The position numbers and the translations under genes were made by a program. 5,387 nt of DNA from an uncultured Clostridium sp. (GTDB lineage: Bacteria; Bacillota; Clostridia; Clostridiales; Clostridiaceae), in the NCBI GenBank assembly GCA_900540255.1, contig UQFE01000067.1:1-5387 (forward strand), written 5' to 3'. This document shows positions 1 to 5,021 of the stretch, one piece after another. Positions within the stretch are counted from its first letter, which is position 1; every line of letters begins with the position of its first letter. A model generated the notes under the pieces. It searched no databases. It was not told the origin of the DNA and was given only the letters and a program-made list of their open reading frames with translations.

Positions 1-96
1 GATTTTATTTGCGATTCATATTGTTACTAAATTGTAACTTGCAATTTAAGGGGTTGTCCCTTTCGCATATTTATACTAACATAAATGCTACAACTT

Positions 97-136
97 TGTA
101 ACTGTAAAGTACTGTAATAAAGTGTAGAAAAATGTA
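97..136. repeat. TGTA motifs phased at 10 bp
   Basis: TGTA occurs at 103, 113, 123 and 133, exactly one helical turn apart, with another copy at 97. The intervening bases are A-rich and not conserved. Arrays of this spacing suit a regulator that binds tandem half-sites on one DNA face, or simply curved AT-rich DNA. The function is unknown. Confidence 0.35.
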
Positions 137-393
137 AAAAAGTAATATAATAGGCAAGTGAAAATTGATATATTATGCATGATTTGACTAAAAAATATTG
201 GAAAATAGCTATTTTTCTGCTGTTATATATAAATTGATATGAATTTCTCAGAGGATTTATAAAATAAAAATATATACCATAATTGCTTTTTACTAACTAT
301 AAGTTACAAAGTAATGTATTTAATCAAATTTCAAATATGTAATTAAATATGTAAAAAAAGGGTATAATTAAGTTATGATTTTGTATTCAAATA

Positions 394-420
394 TTGAAAA
401 AATAAGAAATATATTATAAT
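394..420 (+). promoter_or_regulatory. Probable promoter of the HsdR_N-like gene
   Basis: TTGAAA (394-399) is followed after 15 bp by a consensus TATAAT (415-420). The spacer is shorter than the usual 17 bp, so this is a moderate call. Transcription would start near 427, giving a leader of about 50 nt. A second TATAAT at 363-368 lacks a -35 and could depend on an activator. Confidence 0.4.
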
Positions 421-436
421 ATGAAAATAGGAAAAA

Positions 437-456
437 TATAGATATTTATATCTATA
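437..456. promoter_or_regulatory. Leader palindrome, possible operator or mRNA hairpin
   Basis: TATAGATAT and ATATCTATA form a perfect 9-bp inverted repeat with a 2-bp centre. It lies between the predicted transcription start and the ribosome binding site. As DNA it could be a repressor site. As RNA it would be an 8-bp AU hairpin with a 4-nt loop ending 6 bases before the Shine-Dalgarno sequence. Confidence 0.4.
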
Positions 457-476
457 AGTTAGAAAGGATAAGTACT

Positions 477-1040
477 ATGTCAAAACAATTAGTAAAAGAA
501 AGAGTTATAAAGTATTTAATGGAGGACTTATTAGTACCACATGATATGATAGACACTGATGTACCATTATCAGAGTTTGAAGAAGGTGCAGAGGGTATAA
601 TAGATATAATAGTAAGTGTTAAAGATAAAGAAGACTACTTAGTTCCAGTTATGTTAGTTAGCTGTTTAGATGAAGATGTAGAATTAGAAGGCGAAGTAGT
701 ACAAAAACAAATAGATTTCTTAGAAGATGTTGATAATATAACTACTGCAGGTAGAATAATATTAACTAATGGAAATCAAATGATGTATGCTGACTGGACT
801 GGTGAAGAATATGATACAGAAGCAGCTCTTCCAACATATGAACAAATGGAAAAAGAATTATTTGAAATGGAAAAATTAGCTGCTGAGCATGAACACTCTC
901 ATCATGGATGTGGATGTGGTGGACATCATCACGAAGAAGAGCATGAATGCTGTGGAGGTCATGGACATCATGAAGATGGTCACGAGTGTTGTGGAGGACA
1001 CAATCACGGAGATGATCACAACTGTGGTTGTAAACACTAA
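477..1040 (+). CDS. HsdR N-terminal-like domain protein with His/Cys-rich tail
   Basis: The product has 187 residues. AAAGGA at 463-468 is well spaced for ATG 477. Residues 8 to about 115 resemble the N-terminal domain of type I restriction R subunits (the HSDR_N group, a PD-(D/E)xK fold): RVIKYL, then VPLSEF (29-34), a hydrophobic strand with Asp43, strand YLVPVMLVSC (54-63), and ILTNGNQ (95-101). In active relatives the second strand carries E-x-K (often VECK). Here it reads V61-S62-C63-L64, so the catalytic Glu and Lys appear replaced while Asp43 remains. Cleavage is therefore unlikely. After an acidic linker, residues 137-187 hold 16 His and 8 Cys, including HECCGGH twice (156-162, 169-175) and terminal CGC. 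Such tails bind Ni, Zn or Cu in proteins like SlyD and HypB. No helicase or methylase partner is nearby. The role is unknown; metal storage, delivery or sensing is inference. Confidence 0.85.
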   Translation: MSKQLVKERVIKYLMEDLLVPHDMIDTDVPLSEFEEGAEGIIDIIVSVKDKEDYLVPVMLVSCLDEDVELEGEVVQKQIDFLEDVDNITTAGRIILTNGNQMMYADWTGEEYDTEAALPTYEQMEKELFEMEKLAAEHEHSHHGCGCGGHHHEEEHECCGGHGHHEDGHECCGGHNHGDDHNCGCKH

Positions 1041-1271
1041 TAAATAAATATATACGAACTTGACGATACTTTTTAATAATGTTATTATAAATATGTTAAA
1101 AATTCTATATAAAAACAGATGGAGATACATTTTTTCACAAAAAATTTCATTTATATTTTTTTTCTTTTATTCTTTTTATTTTTACCACTTTTTTCCTCTT
1201 AATATATTATTTTTTTACTATTTTATTTATATTTTTGTATATTTATTTCCCTCTATTAATAATATTTAATA
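1041..1271. other. T-rich non-coding stretch
   Basis: The + strand is dominated by T tracts from about 1131 to 1245. Open frames here encode only Phe/Tyr/Ile-rich strings without ribosome binding sites, so I call no gene. A possible stray promoter, TTGACG (1060-1065), 17 bp, TATTAT (1083-1088), points rightward. It could yield a short transcript ending at the 1272-1350 hairpin. No other terminator for the gene ending at 1040 is seen before that hairpin. Confidence 0.45.
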
Positions 1272-1350
1272 GAAAAAAGGGGATGTCGCATTAAGAATAA
1301 ATACTACAATATATTGTGTATAAAATTTTTAGTGCGACAGCCCCTTTTTC
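1272..1350. repeat. Long inverted repeat, MITE-like; two-way terminator
   Basis: The arms at 1272-1298 and 1325-1350 pair over about 24 positions with one A/G mismatch, two G-T wobbles and one extra A in the left A tract. Their cores are GGGGATGTCGCA and TGCGACAGCCCC. The loop contains the perfect palindrome ACAATATATTGT (1306-1317). Either strand reads GC-rich stem then T5-6, so it can terminate the converging genes ending at 1040 (+) and 1356 (-). The arm sequence resembles GGGG(N)TGTCGCA insertion-sequence ends as I recall them (IS1182-like). AATATTTAA occurs at 1261-1269 and again directly beside the right arm at 1351-1359, a possible target duplication, although the left copy is 2 bp from the arm. 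Confidence 0.6.
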
Positions 1351-1355
1351 AATAT

Positions 1356-1538
1356 TTAAATTTCTTCTTTTAATATTTTATTTAACTTATTTTGAACTAA
1401 CCATAATTTTTTTTGTTTTCTATTAAATGCAACCATTTTATTTTTATTATTTTTACTCTCATCAAGTAATTTTATATACTTTTCATCAGCTATTTTTAAT
1501 GCATCTTCAATTACTAAAAGTTCTTCTTTAGTAAACAT
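1356..1538 (-). CDS. Small helical protein, 60 residues, unknown function
   Basis: I do not recognise this protein. The start is well supported: GGAGG (minus strand, 1548-1552) lies 9 bases before ATG 1538, and an extended -10 promoter lies just upstream. The product begins MFTKEELLVIEDALKIA and is almost wholly polar or charged with regularly spaced Leu/Ile. This suggests two helices split near residues 28-35 (ESKNNKNK), with the second half strongly basic (FNRKQKKLWLVQNKLNKILK). There is no signal peptide, membrane segment or Cys. Small helical proteins starting MFTKEE are frequent in clostridia as I recall, without known function. The stop codon overlaps the AATATTTAA repeat beside the hairpin at 1272-1350, which probably terminates the message. 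Confidence 0.75.
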   Translation of the reverse strand: MFTKEELLVIEDALKIADEKYIKLLDESKNNKNKMVAFNRKQKKLWLVQNKLNKILKEEI

Positions 1539-1568
1539 AAAATATCGCCTCCAATTTTTTATATTATT

Positions 1569-1577
1569 ATTATATCA
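1569..1577 (-). promoter_or_regulatory. Extended -10 promoter of the 60-residue protein gene
   Basis: On the minus strand TGATATAAT gives a TGn extended -10 with a consensus TATAAT (1574-1569). The -35 region (ATATGT at 17 bp) is poor, as is common for extended -10 promoters. The leader would be about 25 nt. Confidence 0.55.
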
Positions 1578-1607
1578 TATAATAGAGATTTACATATTAA
1601 GACAGTA

Positions 1608-1644
1608 AAAAGAGTTGCTTAAACTTAATGTAAACAACTCTTTT
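1608..1644 (-). terminator. Rho-independent terminator of yjdM
   Basis: AAAAGAGTTG (1608-1617) and CAACTCTTTT (1635-1644) form a perfect 10-bp stem with a 17-nt loop. On the minus strand the stem ends in T5 (CTCTTTTT). It lies 15 bases after the yjdM stop and separates that gene from the 60-residue gene downstream. Confidence 0.75.
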
Positions 1645-1658
1645 ATATATTATTTTAA

Positions 1659-2000
1659 CTATATCTTTTTAACTACTGATGACTTAAGCTTCATAGCTCC
1701 AAATCCATCTATTTTACAGTCTATATCATGTCCATCAGTTACATCATAAAGAAGACGTATATTTTTAACCTTAGTTCCTTGCTTTAATGCTGATGTTGCA
1801 CCCTTAACTTTTAAATCCTTAATTATAGTAACAGTATCACCATCATTTAAAACATTTCCATTTGCATCTCTAATTATGCTAGCTTCTTCTTCAGCAGTTT
1901 GACTTGCAGCAGTCCATTCATGACCACATTCTGGACAAATTAAAAGACTTCCATCTTCATAAGTATATTCTGATTTACATTTTGGACAGTTTGGCAACAT
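1659..2000 (-). CDS. yjdM: YjdM/PhnA family zinc-ribbon protein
   Basis: The product has 113 residues, the usual length of this family. The N-terminus is a zinc ribbon with C5-P-K-C8 and C22-P-E-C25 ([12 protein letters not shown]...[11 protein letters not shown]). From about residue 43 the PhnA domain follows, with the family's [26 protein letters not shown] and a final [10 protein letters not shown] segment. The family was once called alkylphosphonate uptake protein PhnA but is not phosphonoacetate hydrolase, and its biochemical role is unsettled. Here no phosphonate genes are adjacent and the gene appears monocistronic, with its own promoter and terminator. The start is supported by GGAGG (2011-2015, minus) 10 bases upstream and by the family's MLPNCPKC beginning. 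Confidence 0.93.
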   Translation of the reverse strand: MLPNCPKCKSEYTYEDGSLLICPECGHEWTAASQTAEEEASIIRDANGNVLNDGDTVTIIKDLKVKGATSALKQGTKVKNIRLLYDVTDGHDIDCKIDGFGAMKLKSSVVKKI

Positions 2001-2065
2001 AACTTCATTTCCTCCATTGCTATCTCATTATTTAACTACATATTAGTTATTCTATGCATTAATAT

Positions 2066-2094
2066 ATACTATCACACAATTTCCTTACTGACAA
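2066..2094 (-). promoter_or_regulatory. Promoter of yjdM
   Basis: On the minus strand TTGTCA (2094-2089) is followed by a 17-bp spacer and TAGTAT (2071-2066). The predicted leader is about 60 nt. No operator palindrome overlaps it. Confidence 0.55.
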
Positions 2095-2146
2095 ACTTTT
2101 GAAAAATTTATACACAAATTATTTTATATAATTTTCAAAAAAATAA

Positions 2147-2177
2147 CCTAACACTTGAGTGGGATTTTAGTGTTAGG
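2147..2177 (-). terminator. Orphan stem-loop with T tract on the minus strand
   Basis: CCTAACACT (2147-2155) and AGTGTTAGG (2169-2177) form a perfect 9-bp stem with a 13-nt loop. On the minus strand it is followed by TTATTTTTTT, as in an intrinsic terminator. No gene is seen between it and the amidase terminator upstream, so it may back up that terminator, end an unrecognised small RNA, or be an operator. Confidence 0.45.
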
Positions 2178-2297
2178 CATACTTATATAAAAAAGGAGGA
2201 TTTATTAATAATTATTAATTTTTGCATTAACTACTTTATTCTTTTATAATAATATTTATTTGTGTCATTTAGGTGTCATATTATTTTATTTATATAA

Positions 2298-2331
2298 AAA
2301 ATGAGCCAAAACTTTATTTTTAGCTCATTTT
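2298..2331 (-). terminator. Terminator of the amidase gene
   Basis: AAAATGAGC (2298-2306) pairs perfectly with GCTCATTTT (2323-2331). After one mismatch the stem extends by four A-T pairs (2308-2311/2318-2321), leaving a 6-nt loop. On the minus strand it ends GCTCATTTTTTA. It lies about 70 bases past the amidase stop and could work weakly in the other direction. Confidence 0.7.
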
Positions 2332-2401
2332 CTTATATTTATTATAATAAATATGTTTTTTTCTATATAATTTGTTTAATTATATATATAAATATTATAA
2401 A

Positions 2402-3469
2402 TTATTTTAATGAATAATTATAAATTCTAGACTTATCTCTAGTTGTACAAATCTGTAAAGTTAATTCATCTAAATTATATACGCATGACCATTGTGTATC
2501 TGATGGTATTTTTTCTCCATTTTCAAGTTCTCTCATGCCTTGTGCTGGTACACTTAGTAAAAGCTCCATAGCTTCCTCTTCACTCATTACTCCATTTGAC
2601 TCTTCTTGCTTAGACTTAATCTTTTCATAACGATCTTGCCCATAACCAGAATTCATATTATTATAAAGAACAAAATTTGTTGCTGCCGTATAACCTTCTT
2701 CTTTAGTTAAAACGTGCATTTCATTATTTATATATTCAACAACTGCCGTATTTCCACTAGCATCCGCAATTTGAAAATGATAACCTGTTTCTCCACTTGA
2801 ATTCATGTCATAATTTTTAAGCAATTCAATAGCTTCATCAACTGTTGCTGCCTTATCTAAAACCATACGAATTGCAGAAGTAGTTGTTATTGGAACCTTT
2901 CCAGTATTTTGATGAACCTTTCCATCCTGAATAACAAGAACTCCAATAGCAAGCCCTTTTTCATTCATTCCATCTAATGGCGCATATGGTGCTGCTAAAG
3001 TAACAATACGATTTATTAAATTTTTAGTAGGCATATTTTCCAAACTTAATCCTAAATGATTTAAGTTAACTAAAGAAATTGATTTATATCCATTTTTAGG
3101 TTGAGTACGTACAATAAGCCCTATAGAATGTACATAATCAAAATTTCTTCCAAAAAGATTTTCATCTTCTAAATTTGTAGCAATAAAAGTACTACATGCC
3201 CCATCTGGATTAACATCAAAAGAAACTCCCTTCAATATCTGTTTAGTTACAAAGCTTACAAGCTCATTATCTGTTGCAGCTCCATTTATTAAAAACTCAT
3301 CTAAATTATAATCTGCATGATAAGTCATTTCATAAAATGGATGTTCATTTAATTGTTTAAAAGATATTAATGTACGAATTTCTCCCTTAAAAATCATTCC
3401 TATTCCAATAATTAATACTAATATTAAGGATAATACACTAATACCTAATACCTTTAATTTTTTCTTCAT
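2402..3469 (-). CDS. Membrane-anchored Ntn amidase, choloylglycine hydrolase/NAAA type
   Basis: The product has 355 residues. It hydrolyses a linear amide bond by family (bile-salt hydrolase, penicillin V acylase, N-acylethanolamine amidase); the substrate here is unknown. An N-terminal basic stretch plus hydrophobic segment (about 7-28) predicts one membrane anchor with the catalytic part outside. The nucleophile is Cys92 in DGACSTF, followed by LFGRNFDY with Arg108 and Asp111, MNEKGLAIG (168-176), Asn265 in ATNF, and WSCVYNLDEL (327-336) with Arg344 near the end. These match the catalytic set of the family. The nucleophile follows about 90 residues, so autoproteolysis between Ala91 and Cys92 is expected, as in acid ceramidase/NAAA. 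I chose ATG 3469 because AGGAGA lies 7 bases upstream. The longer frame, to 3538, would start inside the promoter. The gene is monocistronic. Confidence 0.87.
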   Translation of the reverse strand: MKKKLKVLGISVLSLILVLIIGIGMIFKGEIRTLISFKQLNEHPFYEMTYHADYNLDEFLINGAATDNELVSFVTKQILKGVSFDVNPDGACSTFIATNLEDENLFGRNFDYVHSIGLIVRTQPKNGYKSISLVNLNHLGLSLENMPTKNLINRIVTLAAPYAPLDGMNEKGLAIGVLVIQDGKVHQNTGKVPITTTSAIRMVLDKAATVDEAIELLKNYDMNSSGETGYHFQIADASGNTAVVEYINNEMHVLTKEEGYTAATNFVLYNNMNSGYGQDRYEKIKSKQEESNGVMSEEEAMELLLSVPAQGMRELENGEKIPSDTQWSCVYNLDELTLQICTTRDKSRIYNYSLK

Positions 3470-3509
3470 ATATTTTTCTCCTATTTTAACTAAGTTATTC
3501 ACTAAAGGT

Positions 3510-3538
3510 ATTATACAACATTTTATTTTGATAATCAA
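3510..3538 (-). promoter_or_regulatory. Sigma-A promoter of the amidase gene
   Basis: On the minus strand TTGATT (3538-3533), a 17-bp spacer and a consensus TATAAT (3515-3510) place transcription near 3503, about 34 nt before ATG 3469. This excludes a start at 3538. Confidence 0.8.
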
Positions 3539-3539
3539 A
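3527..3539. promoter_or_regulatory. TTTGAT-N-ATCAAA operator over the -35
   Basis: TTTGATAATCAAA is a perfect palindrome with a single central base, and it covers the -35 hexamer. A further ATCAAA half-site lies at 3550-3555. The shape closely resembles the FabT box of Firmicutes fatty-acid regulation as I remember it (TTTGA...TCAAA). Repression by a MarR-type factor is inferred from its position. Confidence 0.5.
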
Positions 3540-3644
3540 TTATTTTTTAATCAAAATATACAACGATTTATAACTCCTACTCACCTAACTTCTATTCAAC
3601 TCAATATAGTATCATTTTATCAGTAAATATTTATTTACCTTTAG

Positions 3645-3901
3645 CACAATATTTATTTTATAATGACTTGTGGTGGCTCCATTGGAGATGCAGATAAATA
3701 TTAAAAAAATTATGCTTAACTAAAGGAATGAATTATAAAGGTTGTATGCCTATTATAATGTCTGAAAATTATATCACTCTTTTCAAAACACCTAATAAGA
3801 ATGAAGTTATTGAAATAATAGCTCAAGCTGAGCAAGCAATTTCAAATACAGTACAATACATTAAAAATAATCAATCAGGTTCTATAAAAAACTTTGTGTA
3901 A
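3645..3901 (+). pseudogene. Fragment of a flavodoxin-type (EFR1-like) protein
   Basis: Frame 3645-3701 reads HNIYFIMTCGGSIGDADKY and then a stop. The frame continues after a one-base shift in TATTAAAAAAA (3699-3708; one T appears lost) as KLCLTKGMNYKGCMPIIM, SENYITLFKTPNKNEVIEII and a tail ending at TAA 3901. The TCGGSIGDADKY loop and the later MP/MSENYI stretch are typical of the flavodoxin half of EFR1-family ferredoxin-flavodoxin proteins. The N-terminal phosphate-binding loop and the C-terminal ferredoxin cysteines are absent. The ATG at 3728 opens a 57-codon frame with a weak AAGGA nearby, but it is only the tail of the domain. The fragment is a remnant, cut downstream by an IS3 remnant. 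Confidence 0.7.
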
Positions 3902-3910
3902 ACTAAATAA

Positions 3911-4093
3911 AATCAACCATTTTTAGAAATAATTAAGATAAACAGTTATTATAAGAAAGAAATTAAAGTAGATGAAAATGAAGTTATGACTTTAAAAGAA
4001 GTTAAAGAATTAAAAGGGGAAATGGCAAGAATCAAGGAAGAAAATGAAATATTAAAAAAGCTATGGCCATATTTTCAACCAAAAATTATATAA
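3911..4093 (+). pseudogene. IS3 orfA remnant (leucine-zipper part)
   Basis: The open frame reads INSYYKKEIKVDENEVMTLK, then EVKELKGEMARIKEENEILK, KLWPYF and a stop at 4091-4093. The heptad-like E-x-x-x-L spacing and ENEILKK are the usual orfA dimerisation zipper. Relatives as I recall them continue ILKKAMAIF. Shifting one base at the A run (4055-4060) gives exactly AMAIF, so either an A was lost or this is the natural -1 frameshift site. The N-terminal DNA-binding half is absent. ATG 3986 has no ribosome binding site. Confidence 0.65.
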
Positions 4094-4760
4094 AGTAATA
4101 GAATTTATAGATAGTAATAAAAGAAATCACAATATTAAAACTATGTATACTGTTCTAGGGTAGCCATAAGTACATATTATAAGTACTTTTGTAAAACTAA
4201 ATCTGCAAGAGAAATAGAAAATGAGAAATAACAAAAAGCTATTATAAGAGTAAATAAAGGTATATATAGAGCATCTAGAATTGATTATATACTTTGTAAA
4301 GAAGGCTTTAATTTATCTTTAAAGAAAGTTCAAAGAAAAATGAGTGAACTTTCTCTTTACTCAATAACTGTAAAAAAATATAGACCTCATTCAAATAAAA
4401 AAGTATCATAAAATTTAGAATTCTAAAAAAATAATTGGCTATGTTTTCGGTAAAAGAATGACTAATAATTTAGTTATTAAAGCTTTAAAAAATGCTTATT
4501 ACAGCCAAAATCCTGATAAAAATAAACAAATAATAGTTCATACATATTTAGGATCACAATATACTATTAATGATTTAAAAGAGCTATATAAAGAGTTTAA
4601 TATCATACAATCATTTAGTAAAAAAGTTGTCCATATGACAATACTTGCATAGAATCTTTCCGTTCTTCAATAAAGAAAGAAGAAATGAAAGAGGCTTCAC
4701 TCTTCTATTAATTACATGACTCCAGAGCAATGTGAATTATTAACTAGAAGTATAGCATAA
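4083..4760 (+). pseudogene. IS3 orfB transposase, multiply broken
   Basis: The reconstructed order is KLYKVIEFIDSNKRNHNIKT; a one-G loss near 4160 (GGGTAGCC); STYYKYFCKTKSAREIENEK; stop 4229; GIYRASRIDYILCKEGFNLS; KYRPHSNKKVS; stop 4409. An internal deletion near 4415-4421 removes the segment with the first catalytic Asp. Then come KKIIGYVFGKRMTNNLV and VHTYLGSQYT, where the second catalytic Asp of HTDLGSQYT is Tyr (codon 4545-4547). A one-base loss near 4626 follows, then CPYDNTCIESFRSSIKKEE, keeping the Glu (4652-4654). A second deletion near 4685-4692 precedes RLHSSINYMTPEQCELLTRS and a stop at 4758. The 64-codon frame at 4458-4652 is only a piece of this. Confidence 0.85.
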
Positions 4761-4788
4761 AAAAGTTTGACTTTCTGTGTTCAAGATA

Positions 4789-4818
4789 TTGACATAAAAT
4801 CAGTATTATTGGTAAGAT
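4789..4818 (+). promoter_or_regulatory. Possible outward promoter at the IS3 right end
   Basis: A consensus TTGACA (4789-4794) is followed after 18 bp by TAAGAT (4813-4818, 4 of 6). It points out of the IS remnant toward the genes at 4873 and 5022. Outward -35 boxes in terminal repeats of IS3-type elements are well known. No other clear promoter is seen for the 5022 gene. Confidence 0.4.
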
Positions 4819-4872
4819 GTTATAGAATATTGAAAATAAAGAAGGTAAAAATAATATTGATCTTATATTATT

Positions 4873-5004
4873 ATGTCAAATAAAACGCAAAAGACTAAAC
4901 ATCAACACAAAAATGCAAATCATAATCTATAAGTTAAAAGTGTAAAAACTTACTTTGGAGAACCTAAAGTAAAAACTTATGACTCAACTGATTTTAAAAT
5001 ATAA
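4873..5004 (+). pseudogene. Broken mini-ORF ahead of the 86-residue gene
   Basis: ATG 4873 opens MSNKTQKTKHQHKNANHNL and then a TAA at 4930-4932. In the same frame the sequence continues as VKSVKTYFGEPKVKTYDSTD-FKI to TAA 5002-5004. If the internal stop were a sense codon (for example TAT), this would be a 43-residue basic N-terminus plus acidic C-terminus protein ending 17 bases before the next start. No ribosome binding site precedes 4873 and I do not recognise the sequence. It could be a decayed small gene or chance. Confidence 0.3.
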
Positions 5005-5021
5005 TAAGGAGGATGAATAAA

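Larger units (their letters stand above)
1..476. other. Non-coding region upstream of the HsdR_N-like gene
   Basis: No credible gene is visible here. Short inverted repeats lie at the left edge: GTTAC/GTAAC at 23-27/34-38, AAATTG/CAATTT at 29-34/42-47 (mutually exclusive with the first), and AAGGG/CCCTT at 48-52/58-62. They could be the 3' end of a transcript that begins outside the window. TGTA motifs recur between 97 and 136. A perfect 14-bp palindrome, AAAATAGCTATTTT, sits at 202-215. The 11-mer ACTTTGTAACT (93-103) returns inverted at 302-312. A 10-bp direct repeat AAATATGTAA lies at 333-342 and 345-354, just upstream of a TATAAT (363-368) that has no good -35. This looks like a regulatory region, but no regulator can be named. 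Confidence 0.5.
2001..2401. other. Intergenic region between yjdM and the amidase gene
   Basis: It holds the yjdM promoter (2066-2094), a 9-bp inverted repeat (2147-2177) and the amidase terminator (2298-2331). An orphan AAGGAGG lies on the + strand at 2193-2199 with no usable ATG, GTG or TTG after it. GTGTCAT is repeated at 2262-2268 and 2273-2279, 11 bp apart. No gene is supported. Confidence 0.5.
3911..4805 (+). mobile_element. Decayed IS3-family insertion sequence
   Basis: This stretch has orfA and orfB order, a leucine-zipper segment, an A6G slippery-type stretch (AAAAAAG, 4055-4061) and a DDE integrase core, all characteristic of IS3-family elements (IS150-like). The left terminal repeat and the orfA helix-turn-helix are missing, so the left boundary is approximate. 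The right end is placed near 4800, just past the TTGACA at 4789. That motif also follows the stop of the second transposase at the window's right edge. The element cannot move by itself. Confidence 0.75.

Noticed and set aside
48..67. GGGGTTGTCCC...CGCA as another copy of the 1272-1350 element end
   Set aside because: Only the GGGG(N)TGTC start and CGCA match, with extra bases between. There is no partner arm in the window.
1..67. Three-way RNA fold (TGCGA/TCGCA outer pair with two inner hairpins) as a riboswitch or tRNA-like RNA
   Set aside because: The stems are only 5-6 bp, some are mutually exclusive, and no known riboswitch core is recognised.
175..237. 20-codon frame MHDLTKKYWKIAIFLLLYIN
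   Set aside because: It looks like a small membrane peptide but has no ribosome binding site or promoter and overlaps a palindrome at 202-215.
477..1040. Functional type I restriction subunit
   Set aside because: It has no helicase motifs, is far too short, lacks the apparent catalytic Glu/Lys, and has no hsdM or hsdS nearby.
876..1130. 84-codon frame on the minus strand opposite the His-rich tail
   Set aside because: It is a low-complexity shadow (Ser/Thr/Met/Val strings) of the His/Cys codons on the + strand, with no ribosome binding site.
1060..1269. 69-codon + frame starting at TTG
   Set aside because: It is Phe/Tyr/Ile-rich from T tracts, has no Shine-Dalgarno sequence, and starts with a TTG that is better read as part of a possible -35 box.
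3470..3538. 23-residue N-terminal extension of the amidase
   Set aside because: It would start within the promoter (-35 at 3533-3538, -10 at 3510-3515). ATG 3469 has AGGAGA and begins a proper MKKK plus membrane segment.
4458..4652. 64-codon frame as an independent gene
   Set aside because: It is an internal piece of the IS3 orfB integrase core, continued in other frames on both sides. It has no ribosome binding site.
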